The translations under genes were made by a program, and so were the position numbers. The notes under the pieces were generated by a model. The model made no database searches. It saw only the letters and a list, made by a program, of their open reading frames with translations, and had not been told where the DNA came from. 54,328 nucleotides of DNA from Rachicladosporium sp. CCFEE 5018 (lineage: Eukaryota > Ascomycota > Dothideomycetes > Cladosporiales > Cladosporiaceae): assembly GCA_002077045.2 (NCBI GenBank), contig KZ111142.1, forward strand, positions 1,811,563 to 1,865,890. The letters are read 5' to 3'. Shown here piece by piece: positions 44,882 to 54,328 of the stretch (the stretch's first letter is position 1; each line of letters opens with the position of its first letter).

Positions 44882-46849
44882 TGGCGAGCAAGGCCGCATC
44901 CTCCTGGGTATGCGCGCACTGTGCTTCTTGTGGAACTCTAGCTTGTAAAGGATGTCTTCTTGTAGTGGTGATCTTATGCCGAACACGTCACCCGTGGCAT
45001 ACGTTAACCATTGGTAGTACTGCAGCTCCACTTGCCAGAAGTCGGACTGGCTACGACACAAAATCGATTGCAAGTCACCTCTTACGAAAGCAGAATGGAA
45101 ACCTCAATGGGCCGTACAAGGAAGAACGCCGGCGTTCTTCAGCAGTATGAGCTCGATAGCCTTCGGCGGGAAGAAGTACCTCTGGGGAAATGTGCCTGCA
45201 ATAGATGTAGTCCAGTTGGAAAAAAATGAGGGTGCGCACTATGAAGGAAATTTGAGACTTCTCTTTGCGGGTAAGTCAAAGCTGATCTGGCAGATTGTCA
45301 AGCACTAAAGCGTTTGCACAGCGTCTGGAGACATGAGAAACGTTCTGGAAACCATGCGCTGTCTTCCACTGGCGTACAGGAAACCATTGTTTCTGCATAT
45401 CAACGACAAGGACTTAGACATCGTGGCTCGCAACCTGATTGTCACACTTGCTGCTTTCGTGGCTCTGGACAATGTTGAAGCTGTCGACTTTATGCTCAAT
45501 ATATGGTACTCGGCGTTGATTACAAAATCACATGCAGATTTCCTCTGGAACGAGCTGCGTCCGCTCATTGCCGATGTCGTTCTCAAGATCGAGAGGAAGC
45601 CCCAAGACACGATGCTTGGGAAGACATGGGTCTTCTCCACGGGCACATGTCGTGCCGAGCTTATGAAATCACAGTGGACCTCACTTCTCTCATACTTCCA
45701 TTTTCCGGCAGCTTTGACTGCTGAAAGGGCTCAGCGGATTTGGACAGCTGTCACACTTGCTCCAGAACGGTAGGATCACCGAGATCGCCATCTCTGTGCT
45801 CAGAAGCCTGCACATCGAATCTGTCTTGAGAAATTCCGTGAGGACGGAATTTTGCTACCTTTCAGCTCGTCGAGAGAGTCTTTTATTGTGCCGAATCCGT
45901 ATCGTACAAAGCATCGTGGGATTGGTGACCTCGTGACTAATTCTTGCTGCAGAACATTTTACCAGTCTGGAGACTGGCCAATGAAGGACTCTGCGGATCC
46001 TTTAGCGGGATGGTCATTCCGCGAAACCCTTCGAACGTATACGGGCCCCACAGCGAATGACGTGTATGGGAAGCTCCATATTCACATCCGAGAGCGTCTT
46101 GTCACGTTCCGGCAACGATTACTCACTCAATGTTGTGAATTCGTTTTTCTCGGCGTCAATGCCATGGATTTGTCCGAACGGATGGGCAATACTCGTTTCG
46201 CACGTGTCGAGGTATCCACATCCACTGAGACAGAACGGTCTACGCTCCTTTCATTGCTGATTTCTGCGTTCTAGGTTTCCAACATCACAGATGTCGGCTA
46301 TCTAGGGATGCTGCGGACCGCTGCGTGTCTTGGCCCTCTACTTGATGCACCGGCAGATAACCCGTACTCAACGCTTATTTCAGCATTCCTCAACGCAGTC
46401 GATGAGACTGAGCGATCGCTGGCAGATGCCGCAATGCAAACGAGAGATATGGCACGCGCGATCCCCTTCCTCGGTTGCAGAGGCAATCCCAAATCTCGCT
46501 ATGATCCAAAAGTCGCGCTGTCCACAGCGGCCAAGGATCTGATGCGCGACGGTGAGTACTACTTCAATACGGAAGCAGCTCGATCTTTCCTAGCAATATG
46601 GTAGGAGCTGACAGACTCCGCAGGTACATGCAAGATCAAGACTTTGAAGCCGTGGAGCGGCTATGTGGTCTGAAGATCAAAGAACCACACACTATAATAG
46701 AGAGATGGCCGCTGAAGTTGAAAGCGCGACCCGGTACCTCAGAGGGTCAAAAGGAGTTCAATTTACTACAGGCGTCTATGCATACAGGAAGAGAGAGGTA
46801 TGTAGAATGGCAGAAGACCGTCTCAGCTTGTGGCCTGGACCGTGTTTAA
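44882..46849 (+). pseudogene. MYND zinc-finger / DUF4470 protein with one in-frame TAG
   Basis: Exons 44882-44967, 45018-45270, 45322-46211, 46275-46551 and 46605-46849 join in phase across introns of 50, 51, 63 and 53 nt. They give 583 residues counting one amber. The N-terminus is a MYND finger split by intron one: CAHCASCGTLACKGC then YCSSTCQKSDWLRHKIDC. A DUF4470-type domain follows (KKYLWGNVPAIDVVQL, LLFAASGDMRNVLETM), with the long fungal-specific C-terminal part (HTIIERWPLKLKARPG, ERYVEWQK). The TAG at 45,771-45,773 sits between APER and DHRDRH in an otherwise continuous frame. No ATG precedes the finger in frame. Either the codon GTG at 44,881 is a lost start, or splicing of GTGTGC (44,820) to TTCAG (44,881) assembles an ATG. 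These proteins are presumed regulatory or ubiquitin-related; role unknown. Confidence 0.8.
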
Positions 46850-47769
46850 CGTTGACATGGGCCGGACTGCTATGAGATGGACGTTCTCTTAGTCCCACAA
46901 CCTCATATCTCTAATGATGCGCATCGATCACAAGAGCTCAATTGGCAGGTGAAGGAGATCTGTCAAGAGCTGACGTACCGCATGATGTCGCACATCCTGG
47001 AATTGGTCTTCCTCTATTGGTTCTATGCTGTCGGGTTTATATCGCGCCGCACTATCGCACGATAAGACACCGTGCCGATGCGACAAATGTAAGGTTTACA
47101 GTTATGAAGTGAACAATTGAACAATTGAAAGTGGTGAACATATACGCTCGTCGGATACCCTAGCGTACATAGTCGTTGCATGCCTACCGGCTACACCCAG
47201 ACGGTACAAAGGTGCGGAGCGCAAGGCGACTAAATCAGTTCAGCCAAATGTAGCAATTCCGGTTTTTCTTCATCCACAAACATAGCATAGGTTTGTATGG
47301 CTAGATTTACAGTACCATCTTTCACTGTTACGGCGGTAAACTTCGCGAATGCATTCTCCCACTGGCCAAGAAGTTCACCGCCTCCGTGTCACTGGAGGAA
47401 AGACTGTCGGGGCAGCATAGAATGGCGAGGTGGAACAAAGAGGAGTAATTGGGGCGGCAGGCCTGCATTCAATGGGAAAGACTGCCTTGATCTAGAGCTG
47501 CGCTCCATCCGTGCCGTCGAGTTTGGTTCAGCTTAGTGTCGCTAACACGCTGCAGTCAAGTGCGCATTGCGCCCGGGATATACCGTTTGATTACTGGCAT
47601 GACCAGATTATCAGGCTGACTGGTGGAGTCACCGGATCGTATCAGGACTTATATCTCCACTCTCCCAAGCTGCTGCGTGAGAGCATCGACGATGCTATTT
47701 CCTTCTGCAGTATCGTTGTATTCGAACGCCGTTATGAGCTTTAGCTATGTGTCAACCAGTTGGGATATG
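46850..47769. other. Intergenic, no gene seen
   Basis: About 920 bases. Short frames only. A small tandem GAACAATT repeat lies at about 47,111-47,126. Nothing else can be supported. Confidence 0.5.
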
Positions 47770-48031
47770 CTAGCACTCACGCTTCAAGCCAAAAGAATTG
47801 ACGAAATTGGCATAGCCGCCGTAGTCTCTGTAGACCTTGGATCTGGTCTGGTGCCCTGCATGCGCAGGCGAGTCTCGCCGGTGCTGCTGTAGGGCGCTCT
47901 CGCTGTCGAACTCGCGATTGCACGGCTTGCAGTCAAAGGTACACGGCGTGCGCAGGCGAGTCGCGTCGGTGCTGTTGGAGTTTGTGCATAGTGTCGTATG
48001 TTCGACCGCACGGCTTGCAATTTACGACCAT
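47770..48031 (-). pseudogene. C2H2 zinc-finger protein relic (two fingers, frameshifted)
   Basis: On the minus strand, an ATG at 48,031 opens CKPCGRTYDTMHKLQQHRRDSPAH, a C-x2-C-x12-H-type finger with the fungal LxQHxxxSPxH ending. That frame stops at 47,933-47,935. In the next frame a second finger repeats the pattern (FDCKPCNREF then LQQHRRDSPAH), followed by YRDYGGYANFVNSFGLK, which resembles the conserved tail of this fungal C2H2 family. The frame change between fingers, without an intron, indicates a broken gene. A GTGAGT after GLK may mark a lost downstream exon. The two fingers are also a local DNA duplication of about 80 bases. Confidence 0.72.
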
Positions 48032-49610
48032 TGTGAGAAGCGGATCGTAATCTTGACGATTATGTGTCTGAAATGTGCTTTTTTCGAGCGCCGTGGGTTT
48101 CTTGATGAGACAAATCGCCTGTCGAGCATAGAAGATGTCTCAAGTGTGTCTTGCTACCTCCACAAGACGGAGTGATAGATGCGTCACAGGCGCCAGCGCA
48201 GCACTGGACTGGTGAGAATTGAGCATGTCAACCGGATGATGTCCAACCAACCGGCGTCCGTGCCGCTTCGCATCTGCGGTGTACCGTGGCACGAGGTCAG
48301 CCCCATGTATGTGCAATCAGCACGCAGCGAATCGACCATCGTACCAAGGATTCTGCGTCAAACTGTTCGTATTTTACCAGGTCCGATAGATGGCGCAAGG
48401 TATAGGATTCAACCAATCCTTACCCTGAGCAGTCATCAGGCTTGTCGCAAGACTTCAGTGCATACATTGGAGAATCTGCTATCTAAGAAGTGATCTTCCG
48501 GCTTCCGTTCATTTGTTCGGACAACGTACGAGCTAACAGCCATCAAATCTTGGCTGGAGGTGCCGTGAAATACACAGATACCTCTTAGATAAGGCCGCGT
48601 GCGCAGCACAGCGGGTATGCTCACTCGTTTGGACTCCGCGCAAGCTAGCGGCTGTCATGCTTGCCTGGTAGTGCTACGAGGTCCCGGGGCACATGATGAA
48701 TGAGGCCGCATGCGCGGCACATATTCCATCTTGTTAGGTACCAGAGGTGCGCCTCTGGCCCACGCTGATTAGCTTGAAACTACTCGTAGGCTGACTGACC
48801 ACTTCCCGCCTAGTAGCCGGGATATCTTGCCTTCTCATCCAAGTCTGGCGTGTTGCATTGATCTTTCGCTCAGACGCGTACCAAGTCACTCTATGGAACT
48901 CTCAACCCAGGCCTTAACGTAGAATAGATGAGTGTACCTCATACACCAAAGCTGGGACATATGGTAGGTATCCCCTGCGCCGCCACGGATCAACACACGC
49001 GCCATACGATCAGATGTCAAAATATTAAAGCGGTTGTTGCCTTGCTTGATGCCTAACTGTTTCTGCGATGAAATCTAATCCGAGGTGTGGCTGCACTGCG
49101 TGGTGACGCTTGGATGCGATCCAGATTCCGGATCTTAGCCGCCGCTCAGAAATCAAAATCCAGGATCGTGGTCATAATCGACGTGTTCTGCCACTTTCTT
49201 CTCGCCTCTCGAATTTGCTTTGCTATCCGTGCGCGAGGACAAACTACGTCCCAGATTTGCGGACGCTGTCCCGAAAGTGGCGTTCCATAGTTTCTTTGTG
49301 GCGCGACTTCCACGAATCAATACTTCCCGCTTGCCGCTGGGATTGCTCGCTGCGTCTTGTTCGAGTGGGACGGCAGCCGACAGTAAGGGACCCTAGACTC
49401 GGGTTTTGGACCTACGCAGTGTTTGTCGCTGAAGGGAAGTGGGCGTTTCGATCATTGCAGAATACTTGGCGGAACTCAGAGCTAGTGTTGCTTGCGCGAG
49501 GTTCTTGTTGCTAACGATACGACCCTTCTCTGTAGCAAGGTACTCCTCGGGCTATGCGGCATTTTATGCCCCTCCCAGAGGTATCCATCGGTAGCATGGA
49601 GCTCGGCAAG
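48032..49610. other. 1.6-kb stretch without recognisable genes
   Basis: Open frames at 48,179-48,493 and 49,110-49,514 have no motif. Nothing else stands out on either strand. Confidence 0.5.
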
Positions 49611-50222
49611 CGGTGCAGTCGACTCCCCTCCATCACCCACACCGGGCAGGCAGGTTGAGCAATTCGGGCCTCTGGCTTGGGAGTCGGTATGAGCGGAGTG
49701 GACGGATGGCGGATCTCGAAGAGGCTATCGACACAGCGCGGCAAGCGGTGCAGTCGACTTCCCTCGATCACCCTGACCGGGCAGGCAGGTTGAGCAACCT
49801 CGGCAACGAGCTTGGGAATCGGTATGATCTGTCTTGACAATGGCGGACCTCGAGGAAGTCTCTATCTGTTACCAAAGGTCTTTCAGTTGCATTACCGCGA
49901 TACCTCTTCAACGAGTCAGGGCCGCCACTCGCTGCCTCCGCGTACTAGCAGATCTGCGCAGGACTTACGAAAGTATACACCTAGGCAAAGACGCCCTCGC
50001 TCTTCTTCCAGCGGTGCATACTCGGCTTCTGGATCGGAGCGATCAGCAGTTCGTGCTGTCAGGCTTTGTAGGCTTAGCCTCCGACCTGTGCGCTCTATTC
50101 TCTCGGAAGGCCGGGCGGAGGAGGCCATCGAGTGTCTGGAGCAAGGTCGCATCGTCATCATCAGCCGGTTACTGGATAATCGCGGTGACATATCAGGCCT
50201 CTTCCAGGACAGACCTCTCTGA
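49611..50222 (+). pseudogene. TPR-array relic (CHAT/NLR-associated TPR type)
   Basis: Two 45-residue tetratricopeptide-like units begin at 49,613 and 49,748, with the hallmark pattern STxxDHPDRAGRLSNLG...LGNRY and MADLEEAIDTARQAVQ. After a frame slip at about 49,838 the expected continuation follows: MADLEEVSICYQRSF, RTYESIHLGKDALALLP, and FVLSGFVGLASDLCALF. A second slip near 50,115 leads to GRAEEAIECLEQGR. These pieces come from large fungal TPR proteins that usually carry a C-terminal CHAT peptidase domain or an N-terminal NB-ARC/kinase-like effector. No CHAT domain is found downstream, so only the repeat part survives, broken by at least two indels. Confidence 0.8.
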
Positions 50223-50265
50223 TGCTCCATGTCCCTACGGCACCTAGCGCATAGTTACGGAAAGC

Positions 50266-51328
50266 TTGGAAGCTTCCCCACCTTTCCTAAGCATGAACAG
50301 CGACGCCTTCCTCTGTCGCAAAGATTCATCTCCGTCTTGCAAAAGAAGTTCATCAACTCGGACGTCCCTCAGAAACCGCTTGCAGATCGTTACCTCTTTC
50401 TCGGAAGTCCTCGTGTTGCCATGGGAGGTCGTGCGAAGTGTTCAGAGTGCGCGCAGGGCGGCTGTCCTTGTATAGACATGTCCTGGGAGGCTCTTGATAA
50501 CGAGTGCGGAGGTCCAGAAGGAAACCAGTGATGATGAGGGGGAGCTGGCGAAGATCATGGGTCGTTTGCCTCGGAACAACAAGATTCTGAAGCTGGCGCA
50601 GGAGAGGGCGAAGCGGAAGGCTTTATGTCTTATGAACGAGATGGAGGAGTCCGGTGATTTGGAGGTGTCGGAAGACTGTCCTGCGGCGGACGCTGGAATC
50701 GCATGGTCTCCTGCCGTGCGGTCGTCCATTGCCCTGATGGAAGAAGCAGTTGCGGGTATGTCGGGTATTGGCTTCGGAGGATGATATTGTTGGTAAGCCG
50801 TGATCGTATCGGCCTTTATGATGTTTAACCAACAGGTTTCAGGAATATGGCTCGGGTCGAAATGTCTGTTCCTGGCTTCGATGTGTGGTGATGTCCGAGC
50901 GCAGTTCAGCAGTTGGTAAGATGGCTTGCTGGTTCCCAAGTGTTTTCCGAGTTTTAGAATCCTTTCCACTCAATGAGGTACCTGTTTTTCCTCCAGTCGA
51001 GTATACGATCGAACTCGAAGGTCTTAATCTCTTCCAGATGGAAGTCGAAGGTGTTCTAAACCGGTATAGAGGCGTCCGCTGGCTCAAGGAGCGAAACATG
51101 AAAGACGGGGTGTATGTGGGCGTCGTCCGGGAGCTCGAGTCGGTATTCCTGCGGTCCTCGTTACTCGGCAATCAAGAATGGTCCGACCTTGACGTGATCC
51201 AGTTTCTTGGTCATCGTTCTCGTTTTCATGTCCCGGGTGAGGAGGTCGACCTTACCTCCCCTCCGTCAGCTGAGGCGCATTCTTACGTATCGTCGTGGAG
51301 ATGTCATCTAAGTCCGATCCGGTGTTAG
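50266..51328 (+). pseudogene. Unidentified gene relic with in-frame TAG
   Basis: A frame open from 50,266 reaches a TAG at 50,473-50,475. It then continues in the same register through a charged, helix-rich segment (EVQKETSDDEGELAKIMGRLP, KILKLAQERAKRKALCLMNEMEESG) to a TGA at 50,782-50,784. A second piece, 50,885-51,328, also reads like real protein (VEYTIELEGLNLFQMEVEGVLNRYRGVRWLKE). I cannot assign either to a family or be sure they are one gene. They could be the decayed downstream part of the TPR gene, or a separate gene. Confidence 0.4.
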
Positions 51329-51998
51329 CAAAGCACGCAGACCATTAGTGAGCGGACCGTGGAAAACGTGCCGGATTCGCCAGCCGTTGTCGAGCCGTGG
51401 AGGCATCGCGGACAGGATGCTTCGCTGAGCCACAGCCATATCAACCGACTTTGCCGAGTCACTGTCATTTATGCGTACAAGTGTCTGCCGTAGCTATTAC
51501 CGTGGGGCCGCGAGCGCATTAGGCTCCATCCATGGCATCACGCAACGCTAGCGGAGGGTTTGAGTAGAATGTCGAGGTTGACGGGCGAATATAATCTATG
51601 AAAGCTATGTAGCGTACTTGATCATTCGCAGAACGCACGGATCATGCACCACCGGCGCATGGTCTGTGCAATACCTACTGGCGGACTTTGAGGCTCAAAG
51701 ATGACGCAGTGAACCAACCGATTTCGGATGGGATGAAACTAACGCGTGCGCTCGTTGCACTCGCTGTCGCTTCCTCTTAATTTCCAAACGAGGAACGGAA
51801 GACACCAATGCGATACTCAACGCGGACGATTTGGATCAGTGGCCGAGACGCGCCCATGTCCATCGTGTTGTTGGTCGAGGAAGGAGCAAAGATATTGAAC
51901 GTGGGCGCTCTGATGACGATGATACACTTACGTATGCGGTTTGTTTTTGCTCCTCAAGCATCATTGCGTCCACTCGACAGATCGCGCGCTGCATCCCG
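51329..51998. other. Intergenic, no gene seen
   Basis: About 670 bases between the last relic and the left edge of duplication copy B. This is unrelated to the sequence left of copy A, which fixes the duplication boundary at about 51,999. Confidence 0.55.
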
Positions 51999-52234
51999 TA
52001 TGCAGTGCTTCCCATGCAGTGACATTCACCCCTTGTGCGTGGCCACTTTTATGACGCAAATGTGACCAGCCGGGCAGCCGCGGGGTGTCTTGGTAGAACA
52101 GCATAGCGATTAGCAACGTATATCATGAATGCCATGTAGACACTTCAGCTTTCGGGCAACAGGCGAGCGATCAGTGTTCCACTTTTGAATCCTAGGGTAG
52201 ATTTCAGGTGTCACAGGGTTCAGAGGCCGTGATC

Positions 52235-52879
52235 ATGTCTGCGGTACGTTCTGGGCTAGCAGTCTGATATTGGTGTTCATATGCATAAAATGAATGGCTA
52301 ACCAGGAACATTCAGGTATATCAAGCATACGTCTACGGTGTGTCCACGTTTCCTCAAGTCGACGACTGAAGCCACTCACTGATCAATGCCAATCAGGCAC
52401 CGCGTTCTGGTACGCCATTCGCGGTGCATGTCGACTCGTCGACCCACCCCGAGTAGCAGAATGGTTTCGCCCTCCGGCTCAGCCTGTGCTGCAAGCCAGT
52501 GGTGAGTCCCAAGGATCACCTTTCGCAGGAGCTGTCTAACGTCATGCCAGACCTCGAACTCTACAACATCTGGACCGACGGCTGGCAACTCCTCACCATC
52601 GCGCTGCTCCTCCTCACGATGTCTGGTCTGGTCCCTCTTCCCGGCTCAGCCTCCCCAGCCTCCAAATCTGCGAAGCCTTACGCCAAAGCCCTCGTAGCTG
52701 TGACGATGTTCCATCATGTCACGACGAGTTTTGGAGCTTGGGCGCATTATGCGAAGGTCACGCATTATACGCCTGCGATGGGCATTGGCGTCTGGGTGAA
52801 TGTGTTTCTCACTGTGGCGGGGGCTGTGACGTTGGCTGTGGGGTTTGGGGAGAGGGGGAGGGGACGGAAGAGGGCTTGA
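52235..52879 (+). CDS. Small multi-pass membrane protein (copy B), function unknown
   Basis: The four exons correspond exactly to copy A: 52235-52243, 52316-52337, 52397-52501 and 52551-52879. The encoded 154-residue protein appears identical to copy A; the four coding differences I can see are all synonymous. In exon two the change GCG to GCA removes a competing GTACGT donor present in copy A without altering the protein. Family and function are not recognised; hydrophobic segments suggest three to four membrane passes. Confidence 0.75.
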
Positions 52880-53208
52880 GGCACCGCATATTGACGGGTC
52901 TGAAGTTCAGACAACGGCGCTGCTGAGCTTATACGCAAGTTCACGAATGGGTACTTCAGGTCACGATATGATGTCCCATTTCAAGGCGTCAGAGAGGCTG
53001 AGGGTCAAAGTGCCAAGCGATGCTCAGCAATTTCAGGTAAAGGTGCTCAGATCTGGTGCGACGGATGATCGAAAGAGGACCTTGAAATTGCGCAGAAAAC
53101 AAGGGTTATGTGGTGGTTACTTCGGCGAGGAGCAGATTGAGACTGGTCAACTCACTGAGCTTCAAAGACTCGTTTGTAGTAGTCTCTGATCCACAAGCTT
53201 AGAGCTTC

Positions 53209-54183
53209 TCATGCCTTCACGCTCATCTTGAACTTGTTCAGTGGCACACCCTTGACACCAACGTCGATCTTGAACACCGCGCCGCCGTACTCCTTACTCC
53301 ACGGGTACTTTTCCGGATCTTCCTCTGACGCACTCGTGATGACCAGCTCTGTGCCGCAAATCGCAGGACAAGTAACGCATCTTGTCGGCAGCTCGATCTC
53401 AGCAATGATTTCACCCTCGACATTGACGCGATACACTCGCCCGGTCCCGAAGCACGCGATCCAGAAACACCCCTCTGCGTCTTGGCAATGGCCATCTGGC
53501 ACACCACCCTCCACAGGACACGTAAAGAACACCTTCGCCTTCTCCCACTCCGGCTTGCCAGTCTCATGATCGAAAGGTTGTAACGTGATAGTCTTCGTCG
53601 GCGAGTCCGTGAAGTACATCTGATCGTTTCCCGACGTCCAGCTAGTGCCATTGGGTATGCTGACACCTTCTTTCACGCGAAGTATACTCAAGTCCGCGTC
53701 CAGTCTGAACAGCACACCCTCATCCGTGATGTCCACGAGCGTTGGATCGTTCATAGTACCTACCCAGTATCTTCCCTTCTTGTCAATAGCCCCGTCGTTA
53801 GCCCTCATCCTCCCCTCTTTCGTGTATCCCTTTGCATGCCCATCCTGTTTTCTCTCTTCGTCATTCCAGAATTTCTGTATCCATCGCAGGTCTCCCGTCG
53901 AGCGGGTGAAGATGCCGTAACCCAGCTGGCCACCAACTATAAGCTCGTCGTTGTTGCCTTCGATATTCGCTGTCGTGCCGATGGAGTAGTCTAGCTGATG
54001 GGTCTTGAGGGAGTCGAGGGAGCCTGAAAGCGGGACGAAGTGCAGGCGCTTCTTTATGATGTCCACGAAGCGGAGGGTGTTGGTCGAGGACTCCCAGTAT
54101 GGTCCCTCGCCGAGACTGCAGTGAGTGTTGAGCCAGGGCTCGGTGATTTTGTATCTCTTGATCTCGGGCGGCATGATGGTCAC
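53209..54183 (-). CDS. SMP-30/gluconolactonase/regucalcin-like hydrolase (copy B)
   Basis: A 324-residue paralogue of the gene at 9,780-10,754. It keeps all four expected metal/substrate residues (Glu26, Asn129, Asn178, Asp230). Four substitutions are visible relative to copy A: Asp78 to Asn, Glu188 to Gln, one Leu to Ile in the PALCGT stretch, and the final Val to Ala. About eleven further differences are silent. The conserved frame and excess of silent changes suggest both copies are functional. The leader upstream of the start is also duplicated, so expression may be similar. Confidence 0.92.
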   Translation of the reverse strand: MTIMPPEIKRYKITEPWLNTHCSLGEGPYWESSTNTLRFVDIIKKRLHFVPLSGSLDSLKTHQLDYSIGTTANIEGNNDELIVGGQLGYGIFTRSTGDLRWIQKFWNDEERKQDGHAKGYTKEGRMRANDGAIDKKGRYWVGTMNDPTLVDITDEGVLFRLDADLSILRVKEGVSIPNGTSWTSGNDQMYFTDSPTKTITLQPFDHETGKPEWEKAKVFFTCPVEGGVPDGHCQDAEGCFWIACFGTGRVYRVNVEGEIIAEIELPTRCVTCPAICGTELVITSASEEDPEKYPWSKEYGGAVFKIDVGVKGVPLNKFKMSVKA

Positions 54184-54328
54184 AATGCGAGAGAGATAGA
54201 GGAAGAGAGAGAGGCGGGGATACTTAGGGCAATATTCTTAGCTATATGGCCGAGTATCTCAGCGTCGACACGTGGTTCTTGTCAAAGTGAACGTCATGTT
54301 TGTGGTCGGCATTGGTGGGCCATGGATT

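Larger units (their letters stand above)
51999..54328. repeat. Segmental duplication, copy B (reaches window end)
   Basis: Same orientation and gene content as 8,562-10,899, with scattered single-base differences, mostly transitions, and one 8-base deletion near 52,037. It runs to the last base of the window, so its right edge and total size are unknown. The differences are spread through the segment and include synonymous changes in both genes, which argues against a simple assembly duplicate of one locus. Confidence 0.95.

Noticed and set aside
8562..54328. Giant cargo-carrying transposon (Starship) spanning the island
   Set aside because: The flanking repeats are long direct gene copies, not short target or terminal repeats, and no DUF3435 tyrosine recombinase was seen at either edge. 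The idea remains untested beyond the window end.

Overview
The window looks like nuclear DNA of a filamentous ascomycete, probably a Dothideomycete. Genes carry short 45-95 nt introns with GT..AG ends and CTAAC/CTAAT-like branch sites. There are fungal-only families (DUF7923-CCCH, MYND-DUF4470, PRISE-type reductase, TPR arrays of the CHAT type), and one transposon has been degraded in the manner of repeat-induced point mutation (RIP). No rRNA, tRNA or CRISPR array was recognised.

Layout. Positions 1-8,225 are ordinary gene space with a peroxisomal flavour. An acyl-CoA/malonyl-CoA synthetase-like gene ending in SKL lies divergent from an acyl-CoA oxidase ending in AKL, followed by a LisH-WD40 gene divergent from a DnaJ-X (Caj1/Djp1-like) gene. 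Positions 8,562-10,899 carry a small membrane protein and an SMP-30/regucalcin-like enzyme. The same segment returns in the same orientation at 51,999-54,328 (window end), about 98% identical by eye. Between the copies lie about 41 kb of accessory DNA.

Inside the island: an assembly gap (13,123-13,222) abuts a Tc1/mariner (DD34E) element with long inverted repeats and two convergent, RIP-riddled reading frames. Next come a coiled-coil/DUF7923/CCCH gene and a HerA/FtsK-like ATPase broken by in-frame TAG codons. Two intact Rossmann reductases follow (24.3-27.4 kb). After them come many gene relics: an amino-acid permease, a kinase-like fragment, a GNAT acetyltransferase relic with an intact paralogue about 4 kb away, a Cys-rich secreted protein, an alpha/beta hydrolase, a MYND-DUF4470 gene, a C2H2 finger gene and a TPR array. 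A transmembrane protein family of unknown function (34.1-36.1 kb) looks largely intact. Large stretches hold nothing recognisable.

How genes fit together: the left end plausibly serves peroxisomal fatty-acid activation, first-step beta-oxidation and chaperoning. The island reads as a gene graveyard with a few live genes, bracketed by a conserved two-gene duplication whose coding differences are mostly synonymous. Exon joins were worked out by eye from splice signals, reading phase and family resemblance remembered from established knowledge; none was checked against a database or transcripts.
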